Origin: AP-15 sp035570935
GTDB taxonomy: Bacteria > Pseudomonadota > Alphaproteobacteria > ATCC43930 > CGMCC-115725
Assembly (NCBI GenBank): GCA_035570935.1
Contig: DATMKU010000120.1
Coordinates: 1-21,804, forward strand
Reading direction: 5' to 3'
Length of the DNA stretch: 21,804 bases
A model generated the notes under the pieces. The model was not told where the DNA came from. It searched no databases and saw only the letters and a program-made list of their open reading frames with translations. This document shows, one piece after another, positions 1 through 6,430 of the stretch. The translations under genes were made by a program, and so were the position numbers. Numbering within the stretch: the first letter of the stretch is position 1; each line of letters opens with the position of its first letter.

Positions 1-2
1 GG

Positions 3-158
3 GGCGGCTGGGGCCGCGGCTGCTGGAATTGCGGCTTCCGTGGCGGCTTTGCGCACGCCGGATTTTACGGCGGCGGCTTTCGCGGCGGCTGGGGCGGCGG
101 TCGGGGTGGTGGCTGGGGTGGCGGCGGCGGTCATGGCGGTGGCGGCGGGCACCGCTAG
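3..158 (+). CDS. C-terminal end of a Gly-rich protein (5' truncated by window)
   Basis: One frame is open from the left edge to a TAG at 156-158 and encodes about 51 residues, made almost entirely of Gly with interspersed Trp, Arg, Phe and His (GGW, GGGF, GGGGGH units), ending GGHR. Such tails occur in small exported Gly/His/Trp-rich proteins of alphaproteobacteria, but without the N-terminus neither a signal peptide nor a family can be assigned. The stop lies 23 nt before the purC start, so the two may be cotranscribed. The low complexity makes several overlapping frames look open; this one is preferred because its composition is a coherent Gly-rich repeat and it ends just before the next gene. 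Function unknown. Confidence 0.5.
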   Translation, partial: GGWGRGCWNCGFRGGFAHAGFYGGGFRGGWGGGRGGGWGGGGGHGGGGGHR

Positions 159-181
159 CGACGCGGCAGGTCAATCCGCGA

Positions 182-1156
182 ATGATCGAAGGAACACTGC
201 TCGGCCCGCATTTCGACCAGGTGCTGGCCGAGGCGACGATTGCGGAATTACCGAACCACTACCGCGGCAAGGTTCGCGACAATTACGATCTTGAGGATGG
301 CCGCCGGATCATCATCGCCACCGACCGGTTGAGCACGTTCGACCGGGTCATCGCCGCGATCCCGCTCAAGGGGCAGGTGCTGACCCAGATCGCGCGCTTC
401 TGGTTCGACGCGACCGGCGACATCTGCCCGAACCACGTCATCGAGTATCCCGACCCGAACGTGCTCGTCTGCTGGCGGTTGGCGATCATGCCGGTCGAGA
501 TCATCGTACGCGATTACCTGACCGGGACAACCGCGACCTCGATCTGGCCGATGTACCAATCGGGACGGCGGGAGATCTACGGCATCCGTTTCCCCGACGG
601 TCTGCGCCAAAACCAAAAGCTGCCGTCGACGATCATCACGCCCACGACCAAGGCGTTCGATGGCGGGCATGACGAGCCGCTGACCGCCGACGAGATCGTA
701 TCGCGCAGGCTGCTGACCGTGCAGCAGTGGGAAATGGTCTCGGAACTGGCTCTCGCCCTGTTCGCACGCGGGCGCGAGATCGCGGCCCAGCACGGGCTGA
801 TCCTGGCCGATACCAAATACGAATTCGGCTTCGACCGGGACGGCCGCATCGTGCTTGCCGACGAGATTCACACACCCGACAGCAGCCGCTATTGGCTCGC
901 CGACACCTATCAGCAACGCTTCGACGGCGGCGAACCACCCGAAAGTCTCGACAAGGATTTTGTCCGGCGTTGGGTGACCGCCCGCTGCGACCCGTATCGC
1001 GACCCGATCCCACCGATCCCTCGCGACATCGTCGCCGAGGCGGCTCGCCTTTATGTCGAGGTGTTCGAGACCGTCACCGGGCGGCCTTTCGAATTTCCCG
1101 ACCCCGCGACACCGATCCTGGACCGCATCCGCGCCAACCTCGCTCAGTATTTCTGA
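182..1156 (+). CDS. purC: phosphoribosylaminoimidazole-succinocarboxamide synthase (SAICAR synthetase), long form
   Basis: This enzyme joins aspartate to CAIR using ATP to give SAICAR in de novo purine synthesis, in the cytoplasm. The 324-aa product shows the family hallmarks: GKVRD at residues 29-33, the STFDR segment with downstream PLKG, VRDYLTGTTATS in the central domain, and the C-terminal LADTKYEFG and LADEIHTPDSSR motifs that help form the nucleotide and substrate site. At 324 aa it is of the longer, yeast ADE1-like type rather than the roughly 240-aa purC of the purSQL cluster. The ATG at 182 is chosen because sequence before it is Arg/Trp-rich antisense-like readthrough of the upstream Gly-rich gene. 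The Shine-Dalgarno is weak (a GGCAGG-like stretch about 10 nt upstream). The next gene is 178 nt away. Confidence 0.95.
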   Translation: MIEGTLLGPHFDQVLAEATIAELPNHYRGKVRDNYDLEDGRRIIIATDRLSTFDRVIAAIPLKGQVLTQIARFWFDATGDICPNHVIEYPDPNVLVCWRLAIMPVEIIVRDYLTGTTATSIWPMYQSGRREIYGIRFPDGLRQNQKLPSTIITPTTKAFDGGHDEPLTADEIVSRRLLTVQQWEMVSELALALFARGREIAAQHGLILADTKYEFGFDRDGRIVLADEIHTPDSSRYWLADTYQQRFDGGEPPESLDKDFVRRWVTARCDPYRDPIPPIPRDIVAEAARLYVEVFETVTGRPFEFPDPATPILDRIRANLAQYF

Positions 1157-1214
1157 CCAACGGACGGCATGGCCGCCTTCGAGTGGGTATGCCGGCGAAG
1201 CGACCACCCGCTTT

Positions 1215-1233
1215 TCCGACGGGTTCGGTCGGA
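1215..1233 (+). terminator. hairpin downstream of purC, possible terminator
   Basis: TCCGAC (1215-1220) and GTCGGA (1228-1233) form a 6-bp stem with a 7-nt loop, followed by only three T residues. It lies in the 178-nt gap between purC and the VOC gene. Without a longer T-tract it is a weak terminator candidate. Confidence 0.25.
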
Positions 1234-1334
1234 TTTGCACCTCAGCGCAGAGCGTATTACGCTGTCGCAAGCGGCCGGGGCAGCGCGGTTCTCGCGCTCG
1301 AGTTGGCTGTCCTCGCCGAGCAAGGAGGAAAAAC

Positions 1335-1745
1335 ATGCCCAGAATCAAGCATATCGCTCTGACGACCCAAGACCCGGCAAAGACCGCCGCCTTCTACAAG
1401 GAAGCGTTCGGCATGCGCGAAATTCGGCGCAACCCGCGCGGTGCGGTGTTTTTGACCGACGGCTACATCAATCTCGCGATCCTCAACTTCAAGACCGAGA
1501 AGGACGCCGACGTCGGCGCGCACGGCGCCAATTTCAGCGGCATCCACCATTTCGGCTTTGAGGTCGAAGACCTCGACGCCGCCGCGGACAAGCTCGAACA
1601 GGCGGCCGGCGAGCAGCTGACCGAAAAAGACGGTCTCGACATGGAAATGGCGGCGGGCTCGCACCGCAATTTCGAGATGAAATGGGCCGGCCCCGACGGG
1701 GTTGTCATCGACATCTCCCACACTGGCTGGGACAACGGGACATGA
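1335..1745 (+). CDS. VOC-superfamily (glyoxalase/dioxygenase fold) protein
   Basis: The 136-aa product is a single vicinal-oxygen-chelate module pair. It starts with IKHIALTTQDPAKTAAFYKEAFGM (first beta strand, with a possible metal ligand at His6, and the helix typical of the fold); a second repeat begins at SGIHHFGFEVEDLDAA; and the final strand reads GPDGVVIDISHTGW. This is the size of glyoxalase/bleomycin-resistance-like proteins, usually metal-dependent enzymes acting on small carbonyl or aromatic substrates, but the ligand set differs from glyoxalase I (Asp near the C-terminus instead of Glu), so the substrate cannot be named. The ATG at 1335 has a strong AGGAGGA ribosome-binding site at 1323-1329. 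Its stop overlaps the next start in an ATGA at 1742-1745, so it is translationally coupled to the beta-propeller gene. Confidence 0.85.
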   Translation: MPRIKHIALTTQDPAKTAAFYKEAFGMREIRRNPRGAVFLTDGYINLAILNFKTEKDADVGAHGANFSGIHHFGFEVEDLDAAADKLEQAAGEQLTEKDGLDMEMAAGSHRNFEMKWAGPDGVVIDISHTGWDNGT

Positions 1746-2716
1746 CCGGCAATTTCACGATCTGCGTCGGCACCGTCGGCAGCGGCGCCTGGACCAGCCC
1801 CGATGGCGGCGACAGCTGGCAGCGGGTCCGCAGCGGGTTGTGGGGCGAGAGCCGCATCTACGGCCTGGCGGTGCATCCGCGCGAGCCGAGCACGGTTTTC
1901 GCCGGCGCCGATGACGGCATCTACAAGAGCCTCGACGGCGGGCAGAGCTTTGAGCATCTCGACTCGCCGATGAACAAGATGGATGTGTGGAAAATCGCGT
2001 TCGATCCGGGCGATCCTGACACGATCTTTGCCGGGACCCGCCCGGCTGCATTGTTCCGGTCGACCGACGGCGGGCGGCGGTGGCAAACGCTGCGCGTCGA
2101 CATGGTCGAGGATTGCCCGAATGTCGGGGTGCCGCGGGTCACCGCCCTGACCGTCGATCCCACCGATCATCGCATCATCTGGGCCGGCGTCGAGGTCGAC
2201 GGCGTGCGGCGCAGCCTCGACGGCGGCGAAACCTGGACGCGGATTTCGGGCGGGCTCAGCGATCCCGACATCCATGATGTGGCGGTCCGCCCGGCCGGTG
2301 CCGATAAGACGGTGCTGACTAGCACGCCGCGTGAGATCTTTGCCAGCACCGACAAGGGCGAAAGCTGGCACGGACTCGGCGTCGGCAAGCATTTCGGCCT
2401 GCCTTATTGCCGCGGACTAGCGCTGAAGACCGATGACCCGGACACCCTGTTCGTCGCCACCGGCGATGGCGCTGTCGGTGCAACGGGCGCGATCCAGCGT
2501 TCGAAAGACGGCGGGAAGAGCTGGGAAAGGCTGTCGCTGCCAGCCGTGCCGAACTCGCCGATCTGGGCCTTTGCGACGCACCACGCGGACCCGGGCCTGA
2601 TCCTCGCCTGCAGTCATTACGGCGAGATCTACGCCAGCCGCAGTGCCGGCGATTCGTGGAGCAAGCTGCCGCGCGAGTTCACCGAGATCCGCGCCCTCGC
2701 CTGGACGCCGAACTGA
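1742..2716 (+). CDS. BNR/Asp-box beta-propeller protein (sialidase-superfamily fold)
   Basis: The 324-aa product carries seven Asp-box-like motifs (S-x-D-x-G-x-x-W/F) at roughly regular spacing: SPDGGDSW (19-26), SLDGGQSF, STDGGRRW, SLDGGETW, STDKGESW, SKDGGKSW and a degenerate SRSAGDSW near the C-terminus. These sit on hairpin turns of propeller blades in sialidases, sortilin and photosystem assembly factor Ycf48. The catalytic residues of true sialidases are not evident, and there is no signal peptide, so it is probably cytoplasmic and a binding or scaffold protein, or an enzyme of unknown activity. The start at 1742 is fixed by the ATGA overlap with the VOC gene. The coupling suggests both products act together, perhaps on one small-molecule substrate; that is inference. 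Confidence 0.85.
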   Translation: MTGNFTICVGTVGSGAWTSPDGGDSWQRVRSGLWGESRIYGLAVHPREPSTVFAGADDGIYKSLDGGQSFEHLDSPMNKMDVWKIAFDPGDPDTIFAGTRPAALFRSTDGGRRWQTLRVDMVEDCPNVGVPRVTALTVDPTDHRIIWAGVEVDGVRRSLDGGETWTRISGGLSDPDIHDVAVRPAGADKTVLTSTPREIFASTDKGESWHGLGVGKHFGLPYCRGLALKTDDPDTLFVATGDGAVGATGAIQRSKDGGKSWERLSLPAVPNSPIWAFATHHADPGLILACSHYGEIYASRSAGDSWSKLPREFTEIRALAWTPN

Positions 2717-2748
2717 GAACGGTGCCCCGCGGGTCCAACTGCGTTTCG

Positions 2749-2792
2749 TCCTCTCCCCGCGCCGTCGAGGGGAGAGGATAGGGGTGAGGGGG
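2749..2792. repeat. dispersed intergenic hairpin repeat, copy 1
   Basis: TCCTCTCCCC (2749-2758) and GGGGAGAGGA (2769-2778) form a perfect 10-bp stem with a 10-nt loop, followed by TAGGGGTGAGGGG. This GGGGAGAGG/GGGTGAGGG signature resembles intergenic repeats common in alphaproteobacteria. A diverged inverted copy lies at about 20180-20217. It sits between the propeller gene and the exported-protein gene and could act as a terminator for the former, while supplying the purine-rich leader of the latter. Confidence 0.6.
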
Positions 2793-3434
2793 GCGGCTGG
2801 CACGTTGGTTGCGGTGCTGTTAATCGCCACTCTTGCGTGCCATGCCGCTGCTCAGGAAACCGTGACCACCGCGGCAGTTTGGCGTCCCGATGCCGGATTT
2901 TTGGCGCGCTTTCACGCGCGCTGCGACGCGCGCCGCGGTGAGGCGTTCGACGCCTGCTTTGCCGCCGCGATGGCGAAGGCCGGTGCGTCGGAGGCGGCGC
3001 TCGATTTTACCCGCCGCCTCGGCAACCAGGCTTATCTGCAAGCACTCGACCCGACCGGTGGGCCCATCGCGGTCGCCCGCGTGGTTTACCCGTTCCGGGC
3101 CAACGAGAACGATGGCTGGCTTCTGGTCAATGGCACGCCGCCGCTGATCGATGTCGACGACCGGCGAAACTTGCCGTTTTCGCAGATGCGCTCGTCGGCG
3201 GCCTACACGGAAATTTATCGCCGCTATCGCAACGTCACGTTCTGGTCCGGCGATCGCGGCATCGCCGGTCCGCAGGTGTCGCAAAACGGGCGGGAAATCA
3301 TCGTCGATTATCTTTTGCGCAACCTATGTCATGCCTGCGCAATCGTCGGCCGGGTCCGCTATGCCTTCGATTTCGATCCGGGCGGAAAATTCGTCGGCAC
3401 AAGGCTGGTGTCGGTAACGCCCGCCGAGAATTAG
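2784..3434 (+). CDS. exported protein of unknown function
   Basis: From the GTG at 2784 the product is 216 aa. It begins with a Sec-type signal peptide: a short Arg-containing n-region, a hydrophobic stretch (LVAVLLIATLA) and an Ala-rich cleavage site near CHAAAQ, followed by a mature domain. Two Cys lie near the mature N-terminus (ARCDARRGEAFDACF) and two near the C-terminus (NLCHACAIVG), spacing that would suit two disulfides in the periplasm. The rest is mixed alpha/beta with FWSGDRG and RVRYAFDFDPGG. I do not recognise a named family. The GTG has GGAGAGG at 2771-2777 at good spacing, but both lie in the intergenic repeat, so TTG 2805 or GTG 2814 are alternative starts with a shorter signal peptide. 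The gene faces the kpsS-like gene tail to tail. Confidence 0.75.
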   Translation: MRGAAGTLVAVLLIATLACHAAAQETVTTAAVWRPDAGFLARFHARCDARRGEAFDACFAAAMAKAGASEAALDFTRRLGNQAYLQALDPTGGPIAVARVVYPFRANENDGWLLVNGTPPLIDVDDRRNLPFSQMRSSAAYTEIYRRYRNVTFWSGDRGIAGPQVSQNGREIIVDYLLRNLCHACAIVGRVRYAFDFDPGGKFVGTRLVSVTPAEN

Positions 3435-3528
3435 GGAAGACTGCGCCAAACTCGGAACAGACCAGCAGTTGCGATTGTCGCCGGCGGCGCTCGTACACCG
3501 CGGTATGAGGAGGCGCGGCTTCGCCGGT

Positions 3529-4830
3529 CTAGGCGGCGGCCATCGGTGATGGCGGCTGGGTTGCGGCGGCAAATTCCGCCTCGGCCGCACCGTGCGCCGG
3601 ACGGGCGTAGGCTGACTCCAAGCGCTCGATTGCGGCATCGACCGCTAGTCGCAGCCCGGTTTCGTTAAAGAACGAGCCAGGGATCATGCAACGCGCGGCG
3701 AGAACCCGGCGAAAAGCGTCAAACAGCCCGGCGTCGGGAGGTGTGGCGTCGGTCCAGAAATGGTCGAGGTCGCCCTGATAGGTCAGCCCCGGCATATCGA
3801 ACACCGCCTTGCCCAAGGCGATCACCGGCAGCCCATTTGACAAGGCCTGGCCGCCGACGGTGCTGTTGACCGTGACCACGGCATGACTCAGCGCCAGCAC
3901 TTTGGGCAGTTCGCCGCCGTCGAGCATCGTCACCCGTTGGGCGACCATGTGTTCGGCCGCGGCATGGCCGACGATGCCCGACCAGTCGACCAAGCCGCTG
4001 TCCATCGGATGCAGCTTGACGACGAGCCGGGACGCGGGCGGCGCATGACGGGCAAAAGATCCGATGACGTAGTCGATCGCAAGATGCGTCACCCGAAATG
4101 GCGAATGCACGCGCATCTGATAGTCGCAATCGAGCTGCAGCGGGAAAAGGTAGATCGGCTCGCCCGTCAACGACTCGATGGCCTCGGCAGCACGGCGTTC
4201 GGAACGGCGCATCAGTGCCAGCCGCCTCAGCCATCCCGCATATTCGATGATCTGGTGATACGGCCGGTGGGTCTTGTAGTGAGGAAACCACCACACCGCG
4301 GCCATCGACGTGAAATTGTAGAGCACATCCTCGAACGCGCGGCGCCGAAAGGTGCCGGGAGCAACCGGCGACCGCTCCCACTCCGGCAGCTCGGACACCC
4401 GTTCGCGATACCACGCGGCGTCCTTCGGAAGTGACGAATACCCGTTCACCCCGCCTTGCTCGAAGGTAATCCACCCCGGGCGCATGTAGCCTTCCTCGAC
4501 GACATGGACCAGCAACGAGCGCTGTTCGGCGAGGCGGATGGCGGCACGGTGCATCGGGCGGCAGTCGCCAAACAGGATGATGTCGCTGATCGCCCTCTCC
4601 ACCAGCAACCGGTCGAGAAACTCCGGCCACTCGTACTCGCAACCACGGAAGTCGACGCTGTTCGGGAGCCGCCAGAACATCCGGTCCCCGCCGTTGAAAT
4701 TCACCCGGTGGACGGCGTGGCCGCGCGCCGTCAGCGCGGATCCGAGGCGCTCAAAAAATCGCGTCGGCATCCCCTGAAGGAACAAGAAGCCGCGATTGGT
4801 GAGTTGCGTCCGGCGGTGCGCGAACATCAT
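3529..4830 (-). CDS. capsule polysaccharide biosynthesis/export protein, KpsS/LipB-like
   Basis: The 433-aa product matches the Capsule_synth family (KpsS/LipB): an N-terminal LFLQGMPTRFFERL (about 16-29), then VNFNGGDRMFW, and DIILFGDCRPMHRAA, which form the first nucleotide-sugar-binding-like half. A later KLHPMDSGL and the closing TVNSTVGGQALSNGLPVIALG loop are typical of the second half. KpsS-type proteins are cytoplasmic glycosyltransferases that add Kdo to the lipid anchor of group 2 capsules before ABC export. Here there is no kpsC, kpsM, kpsT or kpsE beside it, so this may be an isolated or redeployed member. The start is uncertain: ATG 4830 (with an adjacent ATG at 4827) follows GGGGAG directly; GTG 4881 would add 17 residues outside the conserved part and lacks a ribosome-binding site. 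Confidence 0.85.
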   Translation of the reverse strand: MMFAHRRTQLTNRGFLFLQGMPTRFFERLGSALTARGHAVHRVNFNGGDRMFWRLPNSVDFRGCEYEWPEFLDRLLVERAISDIILFGDCRPMHRAAIRLAEQRSLLVHVVEEGYMRPGWITFEQGGVNGYSSLPKDAAWYRERVSELPEWERSPVAPGTFRRRAFEDVLYNFTSMAAVWWFPHYKTHRPYHQIIEYAGWLRRLALMRRSERRAAEAIESLTGEPIYLFPLQLDCDYQMRVHSPFRVTHLAIDYVIGSFARHAPPASRLVVKLHPMDSGLVDWSGIVGHAAAEHMVAQRVTMLDGGELPKVLALSHAVVTVNSTVGGQALSNGLPVIALGKAVFDMPGLTYQGDLDHFWTDATPPDAGLFDAFRRVLAARCMIPGSFFNETGLRLAVDAAIERLESAYARPAHGAAEAEFAAATQPPSPMAAA

Positions 4831-5247
4831 CTCCCCGCCCGACCAATCAGACAGCAATCCAACACCATCCCCCGATGCCACTCATAGCGTTGCCGAGGAA
4901 CGCCGCGGTGGTTCTGTTCGACACCGGTAATTTCAATCGCGTTTCCGGCCGATGTCCATGAAATTTTGCTACTGCACATGTCGTCACCGGCAAAATGCGG
5001 CAACGGCAGTTCCGATACGTCGGATAGAAGAGAATTCGACACCGGCCGCGTATAGAACCAATCGACGACGAGCAGAATGCATCGTCTTGGCCCGCGGCGC
5101 ACGCCGACACCCTTTCACAGATTTAGCGCGGTATAATTTTATACAAATTTGGCGCAGCGCAGAGGCGAGCTTCACACTTTCTTAGAATTTACGTGGTGTG
5201 ATCAACGCCGGGTCCGGCCTTCACTCAGATCGGATCGAGGGCGACCG
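4831..5247. other. divergent intergenic region between capsule gene and response regulator
   Basis: About 417 nt with no convincing coding sequence, of lower GC than its surroundings. It must hold promoters for the minus-strand capsule gene and the plus-strand receiver-domain gene. It contains an 11-bp direct repeat, TTCGACACCGG, at 4917-4927 and 5035-5045, and the AT-rich palindrome described separately at 5131-5144. Several short open frames here lack ribosome-binding sites and family resemblance. Confidence 0.6.
5131..5144 (+). promoter_or_regulatory. palindromic -10-like element upstream of the response regulator
   Basis: GTATAA-TT-TTATAC is an inverted repeat with 6-bp arms and a 2-nt centre. 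It includes a consensus TATAAT at 5132-5137, about 110 nt before the ATG at 5248. No good -35 hexamer lies 16-18 nt upstream (ACCCTT at 5109-5114 is the best), so it may be an activator-dependent promoter or an operator. The symmetry also gives a -10-like sequence on the opposite strand, towards the capsule gene. Confidence 0.4.
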
Positions 5248-5652
5248 ATGGCACGCATACTTCTGGCCGAGTCAGATCAGCACATCCGCCGGTTTGTTGC
5301 CGGTATCCTCTCCGATTGCGGGCACGCAGTGGAGGTCTGCGCCGATGCGGTCGAAGCTTCATTGTCGGTCGCGACACGAGCGATCGACGTCGTTGTGACC
5401 GATCTGGTGCTCGGGTTCGGTGACAAAACATCGCTGGGACGCGATTGCGCGGCGCTCGGAATCCCGACCGTCACCTTGAGCGGCAGCAAATTCCGGCCTG
5501 GCCAGCCCGTCGCGGACCAGCCGGCGGCGCTGCTCGAAAAACCATTTCGTTTTGGCGACCTGCAGAGTGTTCTGGACGCCGTAACTCGGCAGTCGCCACC
5601 GCCGCCGCCGAGTGCTTCCACGCCCGCTGGCCCTGTCTATCTTTCGGCGTAG
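5248..5652 (+). CDS. stand-alone response-regulator receiver-domain protein
   Basis: The 134-aa product is one CheY-like receiver domain. The acidic pocket is Glu8/Asp10 in LLAESD, the phospho-acceptor is Asp52 in VVVTDLVLG, the switch Ser is Ser78 in VTLSGS, and the conserved Lys is Lys98 in LLEKPF. It lacks any DNA-binding or enzymatic output domain, ending instead in a Pro/Ser-rich tail (SPPPPPSAS). It should be phosphorylated on Asp52 by a histidine kinase encoded elsewhere and act through protein contacts; the partner is unknown. The ATG at 5248 has GAGG at 5237-5240, a little far upstream. The in-frame sequence before it (from 5149) is not conserved-looking. The gene overlaps the end of tlyA by 16 nt in convergent orientation. 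Confidence 0.85.
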   Translation: MARILLAESDQHIRRFVAGILSDCGHAVEVCADAVEASLSVATRAIDVVVTDLVLGFGDKTSLGRDCAALGIPTVTLSGSKFRPGQPVADQPAALLEKPFRFGDLQSVLDAVTRQSPPPPPSASTPAGPVYLSA

Positions 5653-6389
5653 CTGCGGCGGGCATAGAGCAGGAATTCCCGATTGCCCTCGGGTCCGAGG
5701 ATCGGGCTTTCGGCGACGCCAATCACCATCCAGCCGGGTTGAGCCGCGACCCACGCGGCGGTGCGCTCGCAAACCTCGCGATGAACCGCCGGATCGCGGA
5801 CGACACCACCCTTGCCGACGAGCGCGCGGCCGGCTTCGAATTGCGGCTTGACCAGCGCGACAAGCGCAGACCGCTCGCCGGCGAGCGCAAGCGGCGCCGG
5901 CAACACCGTCGCCAGCCCGATAAAGCTCGCGTCGCAGACGACGAGATCAACCGATTCGGCGATGCGCTCGCGGCTCAGAGCGCGTGCGTTTTCCCGCTCG
6001 CAAACGACGACACGCGGATCCTGGCGCAATTTCCAGGCCAGCTGGCCATGCCCGACATCGACTGCATAAACGCGCCGGGCACCGCGCGTCAGCAAGACGT
6101 CGGTAAAGCCGCCGGTCGATGCCCCGATATCGAGCGCGACCCAGCCGTTCGGATCGATCTCGAAATGATCGAGCGCATGGGCGAGCTTGACCCCGCCGCG
6201 GGATACCCAGGGGTGGTCGCGCCCACGCACCTCGACCGCGGCATCATCCGCCAGCGGTTCGCCGGCCTTGTCGATCCGCCGCTCGCCGGCAAACACCAGA
6301 CCCGCGAGGATCAGCGCCTGCGCTCGAGACCGGCTTTCGGCCAGGCCCCGCTCCACCAGCAACTGATCGGCGCGATGCTTGGTTCTCAA
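5637..6389 (-). CDS. tlyA: TlyA-family rRNA (cytidine-2'-O)-methyltransferase / hemolysin-like protein
   Basis: The 250-aa product has an N-terminal S4 RNA-binding domain (RADQLLVERGLAESRSRAQALI, to about residue 60), a linker containing WVSRGGVKL, and an FtsJ/RrmJ-type methyltransferase domain: SAM-binding LDIGASTGGFTDVLL, then VYAVDVGHGQL, CDASFIGL and LVKPQFEAG. TlyA methylates cytidines of 16S and/or 23S rRNA in actinobacteria; in proteobacteria the orthologues are less studied, and the hemolysin name is historical. The only reasonable start in frame is TTG at 6389, which keeps the conserved RTKHRADQLL beginning. It follows the dxs stop by 41 nt, so it is probably the last gene of the xseB-ispA-dxs-tlyA operon. 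Confidence 0.92.
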   Translation of the reverse strand: MRTKHRADQLLVERGLAESRSRAQALILAGLVFAGERRIDKAGEPLADDAAVEVRGRDHPWVSRGGVKLAHALDHFEIDPNGWVALDIGASTGGFTDVLLTRGARRVYAVDVGHGQLAWKLRQDPRVVVCERENARALSRERIAESVDLVVCDASFIGLATVLPAPLALAGERSALVALVKPQFEAGRALVGKGGVVRDPAVHREVCERTAAWVAAQPGWMVIGVAESPILGPEGNREFLLYARRSYAER

Positions 6390-6430
6390 CTCTGCCCGGT
6401 GCGGCGGTCGGCCGTAAGATAGACCGGGCG

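Noticed and set aside
248..1348. 366-codon minus-strand open frame opposite purC
   Set aside because: It is the GC-rich shadow of purC; its translation has no family motif, while the plus strand carries the full SAICAR synthetase signature.
1742..2716. Propeller protein as a true sialidase
   Set aside because: Asp boxes are present, but the Arg triad and catalytic Tyr/Glu arrangement of sialidases, the FRIP-like motif and a signal peptide are not.
4917..5045. 11-bp direct repeat TTCGACACCGG in the capsule/receiver intergenic region as an operator pair
   Set aside because: 118 bp apart and of ordinary composition for this genome; noted under the region but not strong enough to call a site.
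5445..6422. 325-codon plus-strand open frame opposite tlyA
   Set aside because: Shadow of tlyA; no ribosome-binding site or recognisable domain.
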